DNA from: Siminovitchia fordii DSM 16014 = CIP 108821
GTDB lineage: Bacteria; Bacillota; Bacilli; Bacillales; Bacillaceae_C
Assembly: GCF_000374565.1 (NCBI RefSeq)
Contig: NZ_KB894699.1
Coordinates: 1-64,000 of the forward strand
Length of the DNA: 64,000 nt
Direction: 5' to 3'
In this document: piece after piece, positions 52,880-62,412 of the stretch
Numbering within the stretch: the stretch's first letter is position 1
How the letters are laid out: each line of letters begins with the position of its first letter
Notes under the pieces: generated by a model
What the model was told of the DNA's origin: nothing
What the model saw: only the letters and a program-made list of their open reading frames with translations
Database searches by the model: none
Translations under genes and position numbers: made by a program

Positions 52880-53698
52880 TTGAATGAGGCAATAGGAGTA
52901 ATGGATTCGGGCATCGGCGGCCTGACAGTGGCAAAGGAAATCATGAGACAGCTACCCAATGAAACGATTTATTATGTCGGAGATACGGCCCGTTGTCCTT
53001 ATGGTCCCAGACCAGAGGAGGAAGTAAAGGAATATACTTGGCAAATGACTTCCTTTTTAAGGAAGTATGATATAAAAATGCTTGTAATCGCATGTAATAC
53101 GGCAACTGCCGCTGTATTGGATGAGATTCGGTCACTGCTCCCCATACCTGTCATCGGTGTAATTTCACCCGGGGCAAGGGCTGCATTGAAAGTAACGAAA
53201 AACAACAGGGTGGGAGTGCTTGGTACAGTTGGAACCGTCAGAAGCGAGGCCTACGTACAGGAACTGACCATGATTAATCATGAGGTCGAAGTGACCCAAC
53301 TTGTCTGTCCCAAGTTTGTCCCGCTCGTTGAAAGCTTTCAATATAATAGCGAGATTGCCAAAAAAGTAGTCAAAGAGACGTTGGAACCGATAAAAAATAG
53401 CGAAATTGATACACTTATTCTCGGCTGCACGCACTATCCGTTGCTTGGTCCCCTGATTGAGAAGGAAATGGGCCCCCAGGTAAAGGTCATCAGCTCCGGT
53501 GAGGAAACAGCCAGAGAAGTTAGTGCCATATTACATTATAAAAATATGAGAAATACTGACCAGAAACTGCCTAATCACCGATTTTTTACAACAGGTTCAA
53601 TTGAGATTTTCAAAAAGATTGCATCGGATTGGCTGAAAGATTCGGATCTTGAGATCCATTCCGCGAAGCTTGGCAAATATTTGACGCAACCAAGCTGA
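52880..53698 (+). CDS. racE: Glutamate racemase
   Basis: A 272-residue enzyme that makes D-glutamate for peptidoglycan. Catalytic Cys residues lie in [16 protein letters not shown] and [15 protein letters not shown]; the N-terminal [20 protein letters not shown] carries the conserved Asp-Ser pair. Start TTG 52880 with GAGGCG upstream. The length and order next to gerM and rph equal those in B. subtilis. Confidence 0.97.
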   Translation: MNEAIGVMDSGIGGLTVAKEIMRQLPNETIYYVGDTARCPYGPRPEEEVKEYTWQMTSFLRKYDIKMLVIACNTATAAVLDEIRSLLPIPVIGVISPGARAALKVTKNNRVGVLGTVGTVRSEAYVQELTMINHEVEVTQLVCPKFVPLVESFQYNSEIAKKVVKETLEPIKNSEIDTLILGCTHYPLLGPLIEKEMGPQVKVISSGEETAREVSAILHYKNMRNTDQKLPNHRFFTTGSIEIFKKIASDWLKDSDLEIHSAKLGKYLTQPS

Positions 53699-53704
53699 GT
53701 TGTG

Positions 53705-53736
53705 AGCTGCTGTGGGAAACCGCGGCAGCTTTTTTG
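53705..53736 (+). terminator. Terminator after racE
   Basis: AGCTGCTGTGG (53705-53715) pairs with CCGCGGCAGCT (53720-53730) including G-U pairs, loop GAAA, then TTTTTTG. Confidence 0.8.
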
Positions 53737-53943
53737 TGTGGAGTATCGAAGTTTAATATTGTCGTGCGAAAATCCATATAACCGTTCGAACTCCTTTCGG
53801 AAAGTTTTTATGTACATTATTTAGCTGTTTCTATGTAGATGCTGAGGGATCATGGAATAATTTTAAAAAGATAAGGCCAAGCGGTCTAAATGAAAAAGAC
53901 AGCTCGTATACATGAAGTACAAACTGTTCTAGGAGGGGTACAA

Positions 53944-55017
53944 ATGTGTAAACGGGCGAAAATAGCCGCAGTTGCTGTTATTTTGGCAGCAAGTGCGTTC
54001 ATATCAGGCTGCGGTCTTTTCGGTAAAGGGAAGGAGAAACTGGATCCGCCTCAGGATGTATCGTACTTAAAAGATGGAGAAGCATTGGATAGTGCTTCTG
54101 AAAAAGCGGAACCGGACAAAGAGACGGCAGGGGAAGAAAAAGCGGATACCGTCATGCGTGATCTTTACTTGATTGACCGAAATGGTATGGTCGTATCCCA
54201 GACACTTCCTCTTCCCAAAACAGAAAGTGCTGCTAAACAGGCCTTGGAGTATCTTGTTGCTGATGGTCCAGTTGCGGAAATTTTACCTAACGGCTTCAGA
54301 ACCGTCCTTCCGGCAGATACAACGGTCGATGTCGATATAAAAGACGGGAAAGCAGTCGTTGATTTTTCCGAGGAATTTGCGACATATGATGCTAAAGATG
54401 AGAAAAAAATATTACAGGCGGTCACCTGGACGTTGACTCAGTTTGAATCCGTGAAGTCTGTGGAGTTGAAAATGAATGGACATCGCTTAAATGAAATGCC
54501 GGTAAATGGAACACCGATCAGTGAAGAAGGCCTCTCACGCCAGGATGGAATTAATATCGATGATTCAGAGACAGTTGATATTACGAACACACGCCCAGTG
54601 ACTGTTTATTATTTAGCGCAGTCAGATGATGAAGTCTACTATGTACCTGTCACTCGCAGGATTTCCAATAAGGAGGAAGACGATGTAGCCGCGGTGATCA
54701 AGGAATTGGCAGATGGACCCGGTATGGTAAAGGGTTTGGCCAGCGCGTTGTCCAGTGATGTAAAATTGATGGAAGCCCCTGAATTAGAGGAAGGGGTCGT
54801 AACATTAAATTTCAACGAATCGATTTTAGGCAGTGACGAAAAAAGTGTTATTACAGATGCAGCTTTACATTCTCTGGTCCTCTCTTTGACTGAACAGGAA
54901 GGTATTACTAGCGTTTCAGTATTAGTAGATGGAAAATCTGAACTGGCAAATGAAAAAGGAGAGCCTTTGACAGCTCCAGTCACCCGTCCTGAAAAAATTA
55001 ATGCTGTACGTTATTAA
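53944..55017 (+). CDS. gerM: GerM-type spore lipoprotein
   Basis: A 357-residue lipoprotein with signal AKIAAVAVILAASAFISGC (lipobox ISGC), an acidic linker, and two GerMN domains (about 105-210 and 240-345), each with a LPxxTxVxxxxxxxGxxxVDFSEEF-like core; LPADTTVDVDIKDGKAVVDF is the first. In B. subtilis GerM is needed for sporulation and germination and sits at the spore septum. ATG 53944 follows TAGGAGGGG; the longer frame from 53890 has no ribosome site. Confidence 0.92.
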   Translation: MCKRAKIAAVAVILAASAFISGCGLFGKGKEKLDPPQDVSYLKDGEALDSASEKAEPDKETAGEEKADTVMRDLYLIDRNGMVVSQTLPLPKTESAAKQALEYLVADGPVAEILPNGFRTVLPADTTVDVDIKDGKAVVDFSEEFATYDAKDEKKILQAVTWTLTQFESVKSVELKMNGHRLNEMPVNGTPISEEGLSRQDGINIDDSETVDITNTRPVTVYYLAQSDDEVYYVPVTRRISNKEEDDVAAVIKELADGPGMVKGLASALSSDVKLMEAPELEEGVVTLNFNESILGSDEKSVITDAALHSLVLSLTEQEGITSVSVLVDGKSELANEKGEPLTAPVTRPEKINAVRY

Positions 55018-55107
55018 ATACTGGAGATTTGTTATACTATAGATAAGCTTGAAGAGGCCGGCATAGAGGTCATGCCGGCTCTATTGTTTTTAAGGAGGAT
55101 TTTATCA

Positions 55108-55878
55108 GTGCGTGTTGATGGAAGAAAAGCAGATGAACTTAGAAACATACATATTGAAACTGGATATTTGAAGCATCCGGAAGGTTCTGTCTTGATTACG
55201 GTGGGAGATACGAAAGTAATATGCAATGCCAGCATTGAAGAAAGGGTGCCGCCTTTTTTAAGAGGAGAAGGAAAAGGATGGATTTCAGCAGAGTATTCCA
55301 TGCTGCCAAGAGCAACAGAAACCCGGAATATCAGGGAATCTTCCAAGGGAAAAGTCTCAGGCAGAACGATGGAAATTCAGCGCCTCATTGGAAGAGCACT
55401 TCGTGCTGTCGTGGATCTTGAAGCTATTGGGGAAAGGACGATCTGGATAGACTGTGATGTCATTCAGGCCGATGGAGGAACAAGGACAGCCTCCATCACA
55501 GGGGCATTTGTCGCCTTGTCGTTGGCGGTGTCCAAATTGGTAGAAGAAAAAGAACTGCCTTCTTTTCCGGTGACTGATTTCCTTGCAGCAACAAGTGTTG
55601 GCATCATTGAAGACCCAGGTGTTATTTTGGACTTGAATTATATTGAAGACAGCTCAGCTTTGGTCGACATGAATATAGTGATGACAGGTGCCGGGGAGTT
55701 TGTCGAACTGCAAGGGACCGGAGAGGAATCAACTTTTACAGCCAGTCAGTTGCAAGATATGCTTGCAGTAGCCTCAAAAGGTATAAAGGAATTATCCGCA
55801 ATCCAGAAAGAAGCACTTGGAGAAATTGCAGATAAGATTGGCTCTAAGCCCGCTAATGGAAGTGAAAACCAATCATGA
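55108..55878 (+). CDS. rph: Ribonuclease PH
   Basis: A 256-residue phosphorolytic exonuclease that trims tRNA 3' ends. [40 protein letters not shown] and [20 protein letters not shown] are its conserved blocks, including the phosphate-binding Arg. GTG 55108 with AAGGAGG upstream is used. Its last four bases overlap the next start (ATGA), so the two proteins are translationally coupled. Confidence 0.97.
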   Translation: MRVDGRKADELRNIHIETGYLKHPEGSVLITVGDTKVICNASIEERVPPFLRGEGKGWISAEYSMLPRATETRNIRESSKGKVSGRTMEIQRLIGRALRAVVDLEAIGERTIWIDCDVIQADGGTRTASITGAFVALSLAVSKLVEEKELPSFPVTDFLAATSVGIIEDPGVILDLNYIEDSSALVDMNIVMTGAGEFVELQGTGEESTFTASQLQDMLAVASKGIKELSAIQKEALGEIADKIGSKPANGSENQS

Positions 55879-56474
55879 AAAGCGTAATTATAGCTACGAA
55901 AAATAAAGGTAAAGCGAAAGAATTTGAGCGGTTATTTTCCAAGCATGATATGGAAGTAAAGACATTGATTGATTTTCCGGATGTGCCTGATATAGAAGAG
56001 ACTGGTGAAACGTTTGAAGAGAATGCCATCATAAAGGCAGAAGCAATTGCAAAACTTTCAAGTTCATACGTTGTGGCTGATGATTCCGGATTGGTCATCG
56101 ATGCACTTGATGGGAGACCCGGCGTATTTTCTGCCAGATACGCTGGAGCCGAGAAAAATGATGAAGACAACATTGACAAAGTTTTGAGTGAAATGAACGG
56201 AGTAACCGAAAAAGACAGGACGGCACGCTTCTACTGCGCCCTTGCAATGGCCGGTCCGGATTTTGAAACATTCACTATTAACGGAGCGTGTGAAGGGTTG
56301 ATATTGAACGAGCGCCGAGGTTCCGAAGGCTTTGGGTATGATCCCATCTTTTTTGTGCCTTCCGAAGGAAAAACAATGGCAGAAATGAGTCCCGCAAGAA
56401 AAAATGAGCTGAGTCACCGCGCGGCTGCCATGAAAAATCTGGAACCTTATATTGAAAAATTACTTGTGAAATGA
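55875..56474 (+). CDS. rdgB: XTP/dITP diphosphatase
   Basis: A 199-residue Ham1/RdgB family house-cleaning pyrophosphatase that removes non-canonical purine triphosphates. Signatures are [37 protein letters not shown] and [15 protein letters not shown]. It is the ysnA equivalent. In B. subtilis a phosphodiesterase gene (ysnB) follows; here an MFS gene follows instead. Confidence 0.96.
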   Translation: MKSVIIATKNKGKAKEFERLFSKHDMEVKTLIDFPDVPDIEETGETFEENAIIKAEAIAKLSSSYVVADDSGLVIDALDGRPGVFSARYAGAEKNDEDNIDKVLSEMNGVTEKDRTARFYCALAMAGPDFETFTINGACEGLILNERRGSEGFGYDPIFFVPSEGKTMAEMSPARKNELSHRAAAMKNLEPYIEKLLVK

Positions 56475-56566
56475 AGTCTGCAGATGAGAAAAAATAAGAA
56501 ATGATACACCTTCACTTCATATTCTGTTAAAATACGATTAGCTTGCATCAGAAATCAGGTGAAAAG

Positions 56567-58009
56567 GTGGCAAATGGAATCAGGGGCAGTGAAAAAGCAT
56601 TTTGGTCCATTATTACCGCTGTTTTCTTCGGTAACTTTTTGGCGGTTATGAATACCTCAACTGTAAACATAGCAGTACCGGCTATCATGGGAGAGTTTTC
56701 AACGGAGCTTCCGACAGCCCAATGGACCGTTACAGGATTCATGCTTGCCGCAGGGGCAGCTGCACCTTCAGCAGGTTGGTTTGGCACGCGTTTTGGCTAC
56801 AAGAGGCTTTACATTGCTGCTTTATCAGGCTTCTTCCTTTTTTCGGTTATTTGCGTTTTATCGAGTTCGATAGAAATGCTGATCATATCTCGGATGATTC
56901 AGGGGATTTTCAGCGGAATCATGATGCCCGTAACCATGACGCTTATATATCAAACGATTGATAAAAGCAGGCAAGCGTACGGAATAAGCCTGTGGAGTCT
57001 GTCTTCGGCTTTAGCTCCGGCGGTCGGCCCTGTTCTGGCAGGCTTCCTTATTGATATATTTGACTGGAGGGCCTTGTTTTATTTTAATCTTCCGGTGACA
57101 GCGGGGGCCATTGCAGCGGCAGTTAAATTCCTTCCGGATACCGATAAAGGGGGAAAAACACCATTTGATTTCTGGGGGGTGGTGTTTTCTTTCGGAGGAA
57201 GCATTCTTTTGTTAACCGCCTTCGCGGAAGCTGGGACATGGGGCTGGACGGATGTCAAAACTTTATCTTTGATAGGAGCAGGGACGTTCTTACTCTTTTT
57301 ATTTATAAAAAGGGAATTGATGATAGAGTTTCCACTTTTAAATTTTTCTGTGTTTCAACACCGCAGATTTGCGTACGGAATCATATTAAATGCAGTTTTG
57401 TCGATTGCATTATATGCCGGTGCCTTTCTTGTTCCGATCTTTTTGCAGACATCGCTGAAGCTGGGAGCACTCCAAACGGGACTTATTATGATGCCGGGAG
57501 CTTTTGTCATGGCATTTTTTACGCCAATTACAGGAAGGCTGTATAATAGGACCGGGCCATTGCCGTTAATTATGGCAGGTTTGATTGTTATGAGCATTGG
57601 AACGTTCATGATGGGAGAATTAACCATAAAAACAACCGCTATATATGTGATCGTTTGGACATCCATCAGATATTTGGGGATCGCTCTATGCAATATGCCG
57701 ATCATCAATGTGGGGATGTCGGCCGTCCCTCTTGATGTTGCCGGATATGCGGCAGCGTTGAATAACTGGACGCGCCAGTGCATCGCCTCATTATCGATTG
57801 CACTGTTTTCCGGATTGCTGGCTTATCGGGCCAAGATACACCTGACAACAGGAATCAATTCTGAGTCCGCTTCTGCTATAGCAGCAGGAGATGTGTTTTT
57901 GATTTCGCTTATTCCGCTGGTCATTGCCGTCCCATTGACACTATTACTGAAGGAAAAGCGCCAATCCGCTGAAAAAATTGTTTTGGCTGGCCAAAAGGTA
58001 AAGGATTAA
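56567..58009 (+). CDS. MFS transporter, DHA2 (EmrB/QacA) family
   Basis: A 480-residue, 14-helix exporter. VFFGNFLAVMNTSTVNIAVP and AIMGEFSTELPTAQWTVTGF are the D1 motif region of DHA2 pumps, and GWFGTRFGYKRLYIAALSGF is motif A. GTG 56567 has AGGTGAAAA in front; TTG 56543 in frame is another possibility. Drug export is the general role; substrates unknown. Its position directly behind rdgB is unusual for the racE block. Confidence 0.87.
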   Translation: MANGIRGSEKAFWSIITAVFFGNFLAVMNTSTVNIAVPAIMGEFSTELPTAQWTVTGFMLAAGAAAPSAGWFGTRFGYKRLYIAALSGFFLFSVICVLSSSIEMLIISRMIQGIFSGIMMPVTMTLIYQTIDKSRQAYGISLWSLSSALAPAVGPVLAGFLIDIFDWRALFYFNLPVTAGAIAAAVKFLPDTDKGGKTPFDFWGVVFSFGGSILLLTAFAEAGTWGWTDVKTLSLIGAGTFLLFLFIKRELMIEFPLLNFSVFQHRRFAYGIILNAVLSIALYAGAFLVPIFLQTSLKLGALQTGLIMMPGAFVMAFFTPITGRLYNRTGPLPLIMAGLIVMSIGTFMMGELTIKTTAIYVIVWTSIRYLGIALCNMPIINVGMSAVPLDVAGYAAALNNWTRQCIASLSIALFSGLLAYRAKIHLTTGINSESASAIAAGDVFLISLIPLVIAVPLTLLLKEKRQSAEKIVLAGQKVKD

Positions 58010-58030
58010 TAATAAATTTGGAAAAAACTA

Positions 58031-58059
58031 TTGACTTTACCAAGCGCCAGCCATATAAT
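58031..58059 (+). promoter_or_regulatory. Promoter of the tRNA-Arg gene
   Basis: TTGACT (58031-58036) and TATAAT (58054-58059) with 17 bases between, 27 bases before the tRNA. Confidence 0.85.
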
Positions 58060-58086
58060 AAAGAATGTCTTTAATAATAATATGAT

Positions 58087-58160
58087 GTCCCAGTAGCTCA
58101 GCTGGATAGAGCAACAGACTTCTAATCTGTAGGTCGGGAGTTCGAATCTCTCCTGGGACG
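58087..58160 (+). tRNA. tRNA-Arg (anticodon TCT)
   Basis: Seventy-four bases fold as a complete cloverleaf: acceptor GTCCCAG/CTGGGAC with discriminator G, D-loop with AGCTCAGCTGGATAGAGC, anticodon stem ACAGA/TCTGT around CTTCTAA (anticodon TCT), and T-arm GGGAGTTCGAATCTCTC. CCA is not encoded. An integrase relic lies directly beyond it, so it has served as an attachment site. Confidence 0.97.
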
Positions 58161-58170
58161 CTAACTAACA

Positions 58171-58213
58171 AAACGTCGAACCCTTTGAATCATAAGGAGT
58201 TCGGCGTTTTTAT
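58171..58213 (+). terminator. Terminator of the tRNA-Arg gene
   Basis: AAACGTCGAAC (58171-58181) pairs with GTTCGGCGTTT (58199-58209, one G-U), followed by TTATTTG. Confidence 0.8.
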
Positions 58214-58291
58214 TTGTTATGACAAGTTCGTGAAGATTTTGTCGAAAAAGGTCGATTGAAGTTGGAATGACGTTAGATTGATTTTTTTACC

Positions 58292-58524
58292 TTAATTAGC
58301 CGGTTTATCAAAGAGACCATCGAAGTAAGATGCAGCTTCTTGATCCTCCTCAATAAGGGTATGTCCGTGATGTCAAACGTGGTTACAATCCTTGTATGCC
58401 CAGCACGTTTTTGTACAGCCTTTGGTCGAATTCCTTTTGTACTTAAGTAGGTGAGGGAAGAGTGTCTCAGATCATGAAATCGAATCCTTTTTAATCCAAG
58501 TTCTTTAAACTCATTACTTTGCAT
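58292..58524 (-). pseudogene. Tyrosine recombinase (phage integrase), C-terminal relic
   Basis: The minus strand encodes LKRIRFHDLRHSSLTYLSTK and RPKAVQKRAGHTRIVTTFDI, the HxLRH and H-box of tyrosine recombinases. At the place of the catalytic Tyr the frame shifts: the true end, GHTLIEEDQEAASYFDGLF with a stop at 58292, is in another frame, and the Tyr codon is lost. The N-terminal two thirds are missing. It lies next to the tRNA, where such integrases insert their elements. Confidence 0.75.
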
Positions 58525-58686
58525 AAATCTTCCCCATCATTGACTTATGAAAGAGGCCCTGTCCTAAATCGGGTGGGCCTCTAATTTGATTTCTTTTACA
58601 TAGTCAATTAGACTCCGTATCTTCTAAATACTCGTTTAATTTTGGCTGAATTTCTGTACAATTGAACGACTCTTTTCATTATCTTT

Positions 58687-59076
58687 CTAGGGTTTATTTA
58701 AAAAATCAAATTTATTTAGGTTGTCTAAATAGTATTGAAAATCTTCCACTTCAACAGTCTTTTTGCTCTTATTCTGTTCGTGGATAACTCCATAAGTAAG
58801 GGCGTTTAGATAACGATTAAGTCTTCTGCAGTCTGGACGCATATACCAACTACTAACATACTTGTTATCTTTAGATTCGAGCGCAAGGGTTATCCTGCGT
58901 CCTTCTTGCCAGTCAATCCCCCACTGAACAAATTCTTCTTCACCTGGTGTTACATTAGACCAATCAAATGGATATTTTTTGTTATCTTCAATCTCTTCTT
59001 GATGCTCTCTTTTTTCTTTTGGGGTAAAAAGAGAAGTTAGAGTTTCAGGATTTGTGATATTAATAGCTGCGAACAC
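58687..59076 (-). CDS. Hypothetical protein, 129 residues
   Basis: The frame starts at GTG 59076 and encodes a charged soluble protein with YPFDWSNVTPGEEEFVQWGI and WYMRPDCRRLNRYLNALTYG. Coding sense continues upstream in the same frame (KVLDLEGSDQIDHNYV) to a stop at about 59160 without a start codon or ribosome site, so the annotated start is uncertain and the gene may be truncated at its 5' end. I do not recognise the family. It is probably cargo of the element that used the tRNA-Arg site. Confidence 0.5.
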   Translation of the reverse strand: MFAAINITNPETLTSLFTPKEKREHQEEIEDNKKYPFDWSNVTPGEEEFVQWGIDWQEGRRITLALESKDNKYVSSWYMRPDCRRLNRYLNALTYGVIHEQNKSKKTVEVEDFQYYLDNLNKFDFLNKP

Positions 59077-59439
59077 GTAATTGTGATCTATTTGATCGCT
59101 TCCCTCGAGGTCTAGTACCTTTTCCTTTGGAATTTCGTCAGCGTTAAATTTTTCATTTTTTTATATCAGTGATTCATTATTTTTCGTTTGTTAAAATTAA
59201 ACAAATTTATTGTCGTGAAATAGCTTCAAGATATGACTCACAGTTGGTTGTGGCAATCCAAAGTAAAATCTTTTCATTTCGACTACTTTTAGGGATCCTT
59301 CCATTTGAATTGTGGTCAAGGTCAATTCCTCCTTTCACAATGCATTAATTTTATTCATGTTAATTATTATTAAGATTCGTTTTACTAATGCGATAAGCTC
59401 ACTTATCGTATATATAAACCTTACTTAGGAGGAATTTCG
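59077..59439. other. 363-base spacer at the end of the islet
   Basis: Contains the possible 5' remains of the preceding hypothetical gene and, at the right end, a ribosome site for rarD. No attachment-site duplicate of the tRNA 3' end could be found here. Confidence 0.4.
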
Positions 59440-60378
59440 ATGTTTAAACAACTTCCTGATCAAACGATAGGTGTTATGTATACAGTAGCTTCATATGTCT
59501 CTTGGGGTATCCTACCCATCTACTGGTATTTTTTAAAAGAGATTTCTGCTTACGAAATCTTTGCGCATCGGATACTATGGTCATTTGTTTTGGCATCAGT
59601 CATTTTGCTTTTTATTGGCGGATGGTCGCAAGTGAAACAATTGATTACCAAAGGAAAAATGGCATTTTGGACGTTTGTAGCTGCACTTCTCATCAGTACT
59701 AATTGGTTTATTTTTATATGGGCAGTGACATCAAATCATGTCATCGAAGCAAGCTTAGGCTATTACATCAATCCACTGTTTAGTGTTGCACTTAGTGTAA
59801 TCGTCTTAAGAGAAAGGTTGAACAGATGGAAGGTTATTTCGCTATTGATCGCGATAGTTGGCGTTATTCTCATGACGTTTCAATTTGGTCAAATGCCTTG
59901 GGTTGCGCTCATTATTGCTCTATCATTTGCATTATATGGATTAGTTAAAAAAATGGTTAAAGTTGAAGCCATTGTATCGGTTACCTTAGAAACAATGTTC
60001 ATCTTGCCCATTGTTCTATCCTATTTGCTTTTCCTTGAAACTGAAGGAACCAGTTCACTTAGTCGGATCTCACTCTTCGAAACTATCTTGCTTTTAGGAG
60101 CGGGAGCCGTCACAGCATTTCCACTGTTATGGTTTGCAAAAGGAGCCCAACATGTTCCGCTATCAACGCTAGGCTTCCTACAGTATATTAATCCCACTCT
60201 TCAACTGCTTGTTGGTATTTTTATTTTTAACGAAACCTTTACTCACTCACATCTCATCGGCTTTGGCTTCATCTGGGTGGCGCTAGTCATTTTTTCTGTC
60301 TCACAACTCAAATTAATGCGGCATTTTCATCTGAGAATTGCTAAAAAAATAATTACTCGGATTGTTAAACATATATAG
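59440..60378 (+). CDS. rarD: RarD-type EamA transporter
   Basis: A 312-residue permease with ten helices of the drug/metabolite superfamily. GVMYTVASYVSWGILPIYWY and EIFAHRILWSFVLASVIL match the RarD group (chloramphenicol-sensitive protein). RBS AGGAGGAATTTCG precedes ATG 59440. It probably exports an amino acid or metabolite. A LysR regulator follows on the same strand after 355 bases. Confidence 0.9.
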   Translation: MFKQLPDQTIGVMYTVASYVSWGILPIYWYFLKEISAYEIFAHRILWSFVLASVILLFIGGWSQVKQLITKGKMAFWTFVAALLISTNWFIFIWAVTSNHVIEASLGYYINPLFSVALSVIVLRERLNRWKVISLLIAIVGVILMTFQFGQMPWVALIIALSFALYGLVKKMVKVEAIVSVTLETMFILPIVLSYLLFLETEGTSSLSRISLFETILLLGAGAVTAFPLLWFAKGAQHVPLSTLGFLQYINPTLQLLVGIFIFNETFTHSHLIGFGFIWVALVIFSVSQLKLMRHFHLRIAKKIITRIVKHI

Positions 60379-60733
60379 TAATAATAGTGTCGTATAATAT
60401 GGAAATTATTTTACTTACCTTTTGTAAAATTAGGCCACAAAGAGCGTCCAAAATAACTAGATTCCAGGTGTTTTCACTTAACCAAATACTTTTTTTCACC
60501 CCTGCTCAAGGACCCATGAAAGGAGCTATCTTCATGTGAACATTACTATGTCCCTTAATTCAGCCACTGCAGCAATGTCAACACCAGAAGAAACAAGCTC
60601 TCTCATAAGTATGGCGTAATTTGAATGCCAAGCTTTTCAAATATTCCTATAAACATTCATTTTATTAATAAAATGAATGTTTATAGTTAATTACATGAAT
60701 ACAATTAATGCAAAAAGGATAGGTGGAGCATCA
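60379..60733. other. Spacer between rarD and the LysR gene
   Basis: Contains the palindrome at 60647. A minus-strand piece around 60520-60600 (MRELVSSGVDIAAVAELRD) looks like old coding sequence of unknown origin. Confidence 0.4.
60647..60686. repeat. Perfect 40-bp palindrome upstream of the LysR gene
   Basis: The 20 bases at 60647-60666 (CTATAAACATTCATTTTATT) are the exact reverse complement of those at 60667-60686, with no spacer. It ends 47 bases before the regulator start, the usual place for a LysR autoregulatory site or a start-region control; it is far longer than a normal operator. Confidence 0.9.
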
Positions 60734-61615
60734 ATGACCATTATTCAAATGGAGGTATTCCTAAAAGTAGTGGAAACAAAAAGCTTTACAAAGGCTGGGG
60801 ATATCTTGGGGTTAACACAATCAGCTGTAAGTCATGCGATTTCAAATCTTGAAGCTGCGTTGGGTTTCCAGTTAATCGTACGGAATCGTTTAGGAGCAAG
60901 TGTTACTCCAAACGGAGAGATGATCATTCCTTATATTCGAAATATCCTACAACAAATACAACTAATGAAACTGGAAGCAGAGGCGATTACTGGTCTGCAA
61001 AAGGGTAAAATAACCATCGGCACGTTTGAGAGTGTTACAATCAAATGGTTGCCTCATATCCTTAGACGGTTTAATCAACAGTTTCCTCATATTGAAGTAG
61101 AATTGCTGGAAGGATCGTACGAGGAAATTGTCCAATGGCTTCAAACAGGAACAGTTGATGTAGGCTTTATCCTACAACAAGATAAAATAATTGTAGATTT
61201 TTATCCTCTTAAAGATGATCGTTTAAAATTACTGCTTCCATCCAACCATGCACTAAATCGGCATCAAAATATATCGATAAAGCAGCTAACATCAGACCCC
61301 TTTATTATGCCGTCTAAAGGATGCGATGAACATGTGCGAAAACTGTTCAAAAATCAAAATGTACTACCAAACACAAAGTTTGTCATCAAGGATGTACATT
61401 CCATTTTTGCTATGATTCAAGGGGGATTAGGGATTAGCATTTTGCCCGAAATGACCCTTCCCGGTCATCTGGATCAGATTTGTACAAAACACATAAGTGA
61501 TGATGTCTATCGGACAATTGGAATAGCAGCTCCAGACTTTAAACAATTATCGCCTGCAGCTGAGAAATTTCTTGAACTGACAAAATTCTGGATATCTAGC
61601 GAAGCCGTTTCTTAA
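60734..61615 (+). CDS. LysR-family transcriptional regulator
   Basis: A 293-residue LysR regulator. The winged HTH reads MEVFLKVVETKSFTKAGDIL and LTQSAVSHAISNLEAALGFQ; the effector domain spans about 88-290 with EVELLEGSYEEIVQWLQTGT and GLGISILPEMTLPG. ATG 60734 follows AGGTGGAGC; the frame reaches into the palindrome but that part lacks a ribosome site. It resembles CysL/YwbI-type regulators of transporters and may control the RarD gene. Confidence 0.88.
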   Translation: MTIIQMEVFLKVVETKSFTKAGDILGLTQSAVSHAISNLEAALGFQLIVRNRLGASVTPNGEMIIPYIRNILQQIQLMKLEAEAITGLQKGKITIGTFESVTIKWLPHILRRFNQQFPHIEVELLEGSYEEIVQWLQTGTVDVGFILQQDKIIVDFYPLKDDRLKLLLPSNHALNRHQNISIKQLTSDPFIMPSKGCDEHVRKLFKNQNVLPNTKFVIKDVHSIFAMIQGGLGISILPEMTLPGHLDQICTKHISDDVYRTIGIAAPDFKQLSPAAEKFLELTKFWISSEAVS

Positions 61616-61950
61616 TTTTTTTATACACCAAGCAGTCTTAACAAGCATGCGGTTCCGATCTCCTCCTTACGGGCACTCCAGATATTGATAAGGATTCCAT
61701 GGTCGTATGAATTTTTAATGAATGGAAAAAGCTGAATCGCATCGTTCAAAAAGGGAAAAAGCACTTTGGATCCTTGCTCCAAAATGAAAAATATCGAAAA
61801 TAGAAAAGATAGATCCTAAAACGGGAATACCAATACCCGGAAGTGATAGAAAACTTAAAAACAGCGGGTGCCAGCTGGCTTTTATCCTATTCCAAATGGA
61901 TTTGAATTATCTATCGTGGCTTGCCAATCGCATGTGGGATTGGCTTGTAG
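61616..61950. other. Eroded non-coding stretch
   Basis: No gene can be supported; short frames only. Confidence 0.4.
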
Positions 61951-62117
61951 AATTGGACTTTTGATATTCACGGTGATATGTACGTGAAGTGGGACATGGT
62001 CATTTTCGAACCGTGGTTTTTGATGGAAGGCATTTTACTTGCCATTCCAAGATGGTGTTGAAAGGGCATGGAGAAGGAAGGTCTGGCTTGTGGGGTGTAT
62101 GCTTGGCGCGATTTTGG
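61951..62117 (+). pseudogene. Relic resembling the DUF3995-like membrane protein downstream
   Basis: The frame WTFDIHGDMYVKWDMVIF with EPWFLMEGILLAI resembles the segment ALWELMFYEPWFVFMGIMAG of the intact gene at 62413. It contains a stop at about 62059. This points to a former tandem duplicate, though the match is a single segment. Confidence 0.35.
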
Positions 62118-62262
62118 ATTTTGGTTGTGAACGCATCTTTATTGAAAAAAAGTAACAGGTACGAAACGTGATCGTCTGAAATAAATCGTATGCTTGACTT
62201 TCTTCGGACAGGAGATACAGTCGTTTTCACCGATCTTACTCGCTTTATGGAAAAGTTTAAAC
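62118..62262 (+). pseudogene. Relic of a serine recombinase (resolvase)
   Basis: Three frames give FGCERIFIEKK, TGTKRDRLK and RMLDFLRTGDTVVFTDLTRF, which together match the N-terminal catalytic domain of Tn3-type resolvases (CxxIFxEKxSGxxxxRxxxxxMLxxLRxGDTxVVxxLTR). The N-terminal Ser region and the HTH are missing. Confidence 0.6.
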
Positions 62263-62276
62263 AGAATTTAAAAATG

Positions 62277-62321
62277 ACCTCACTTTTATTTAACTTTCGG
62301 TAGTTAGAATAAGAGTGAGGT
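62277..62321. terminator. Long inverted repeat, terminator-like
   Basis: ACCTCACTTTTATT (62277-62290) pairs with AATAAGAGTGAGGT (62308-62321, one G-U), followed by TTACTTATG. No complete gene precedes it. Confidence 0.55.
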
Positions 62322-62412
62322 TTACTTATGTGTTGATTAACAAGACGTTGTTATGATCGCTGTTAAATCGAAAAGGCAACTTGAATACAGATACTGTAGA
62401 AATGGAGGTTAG

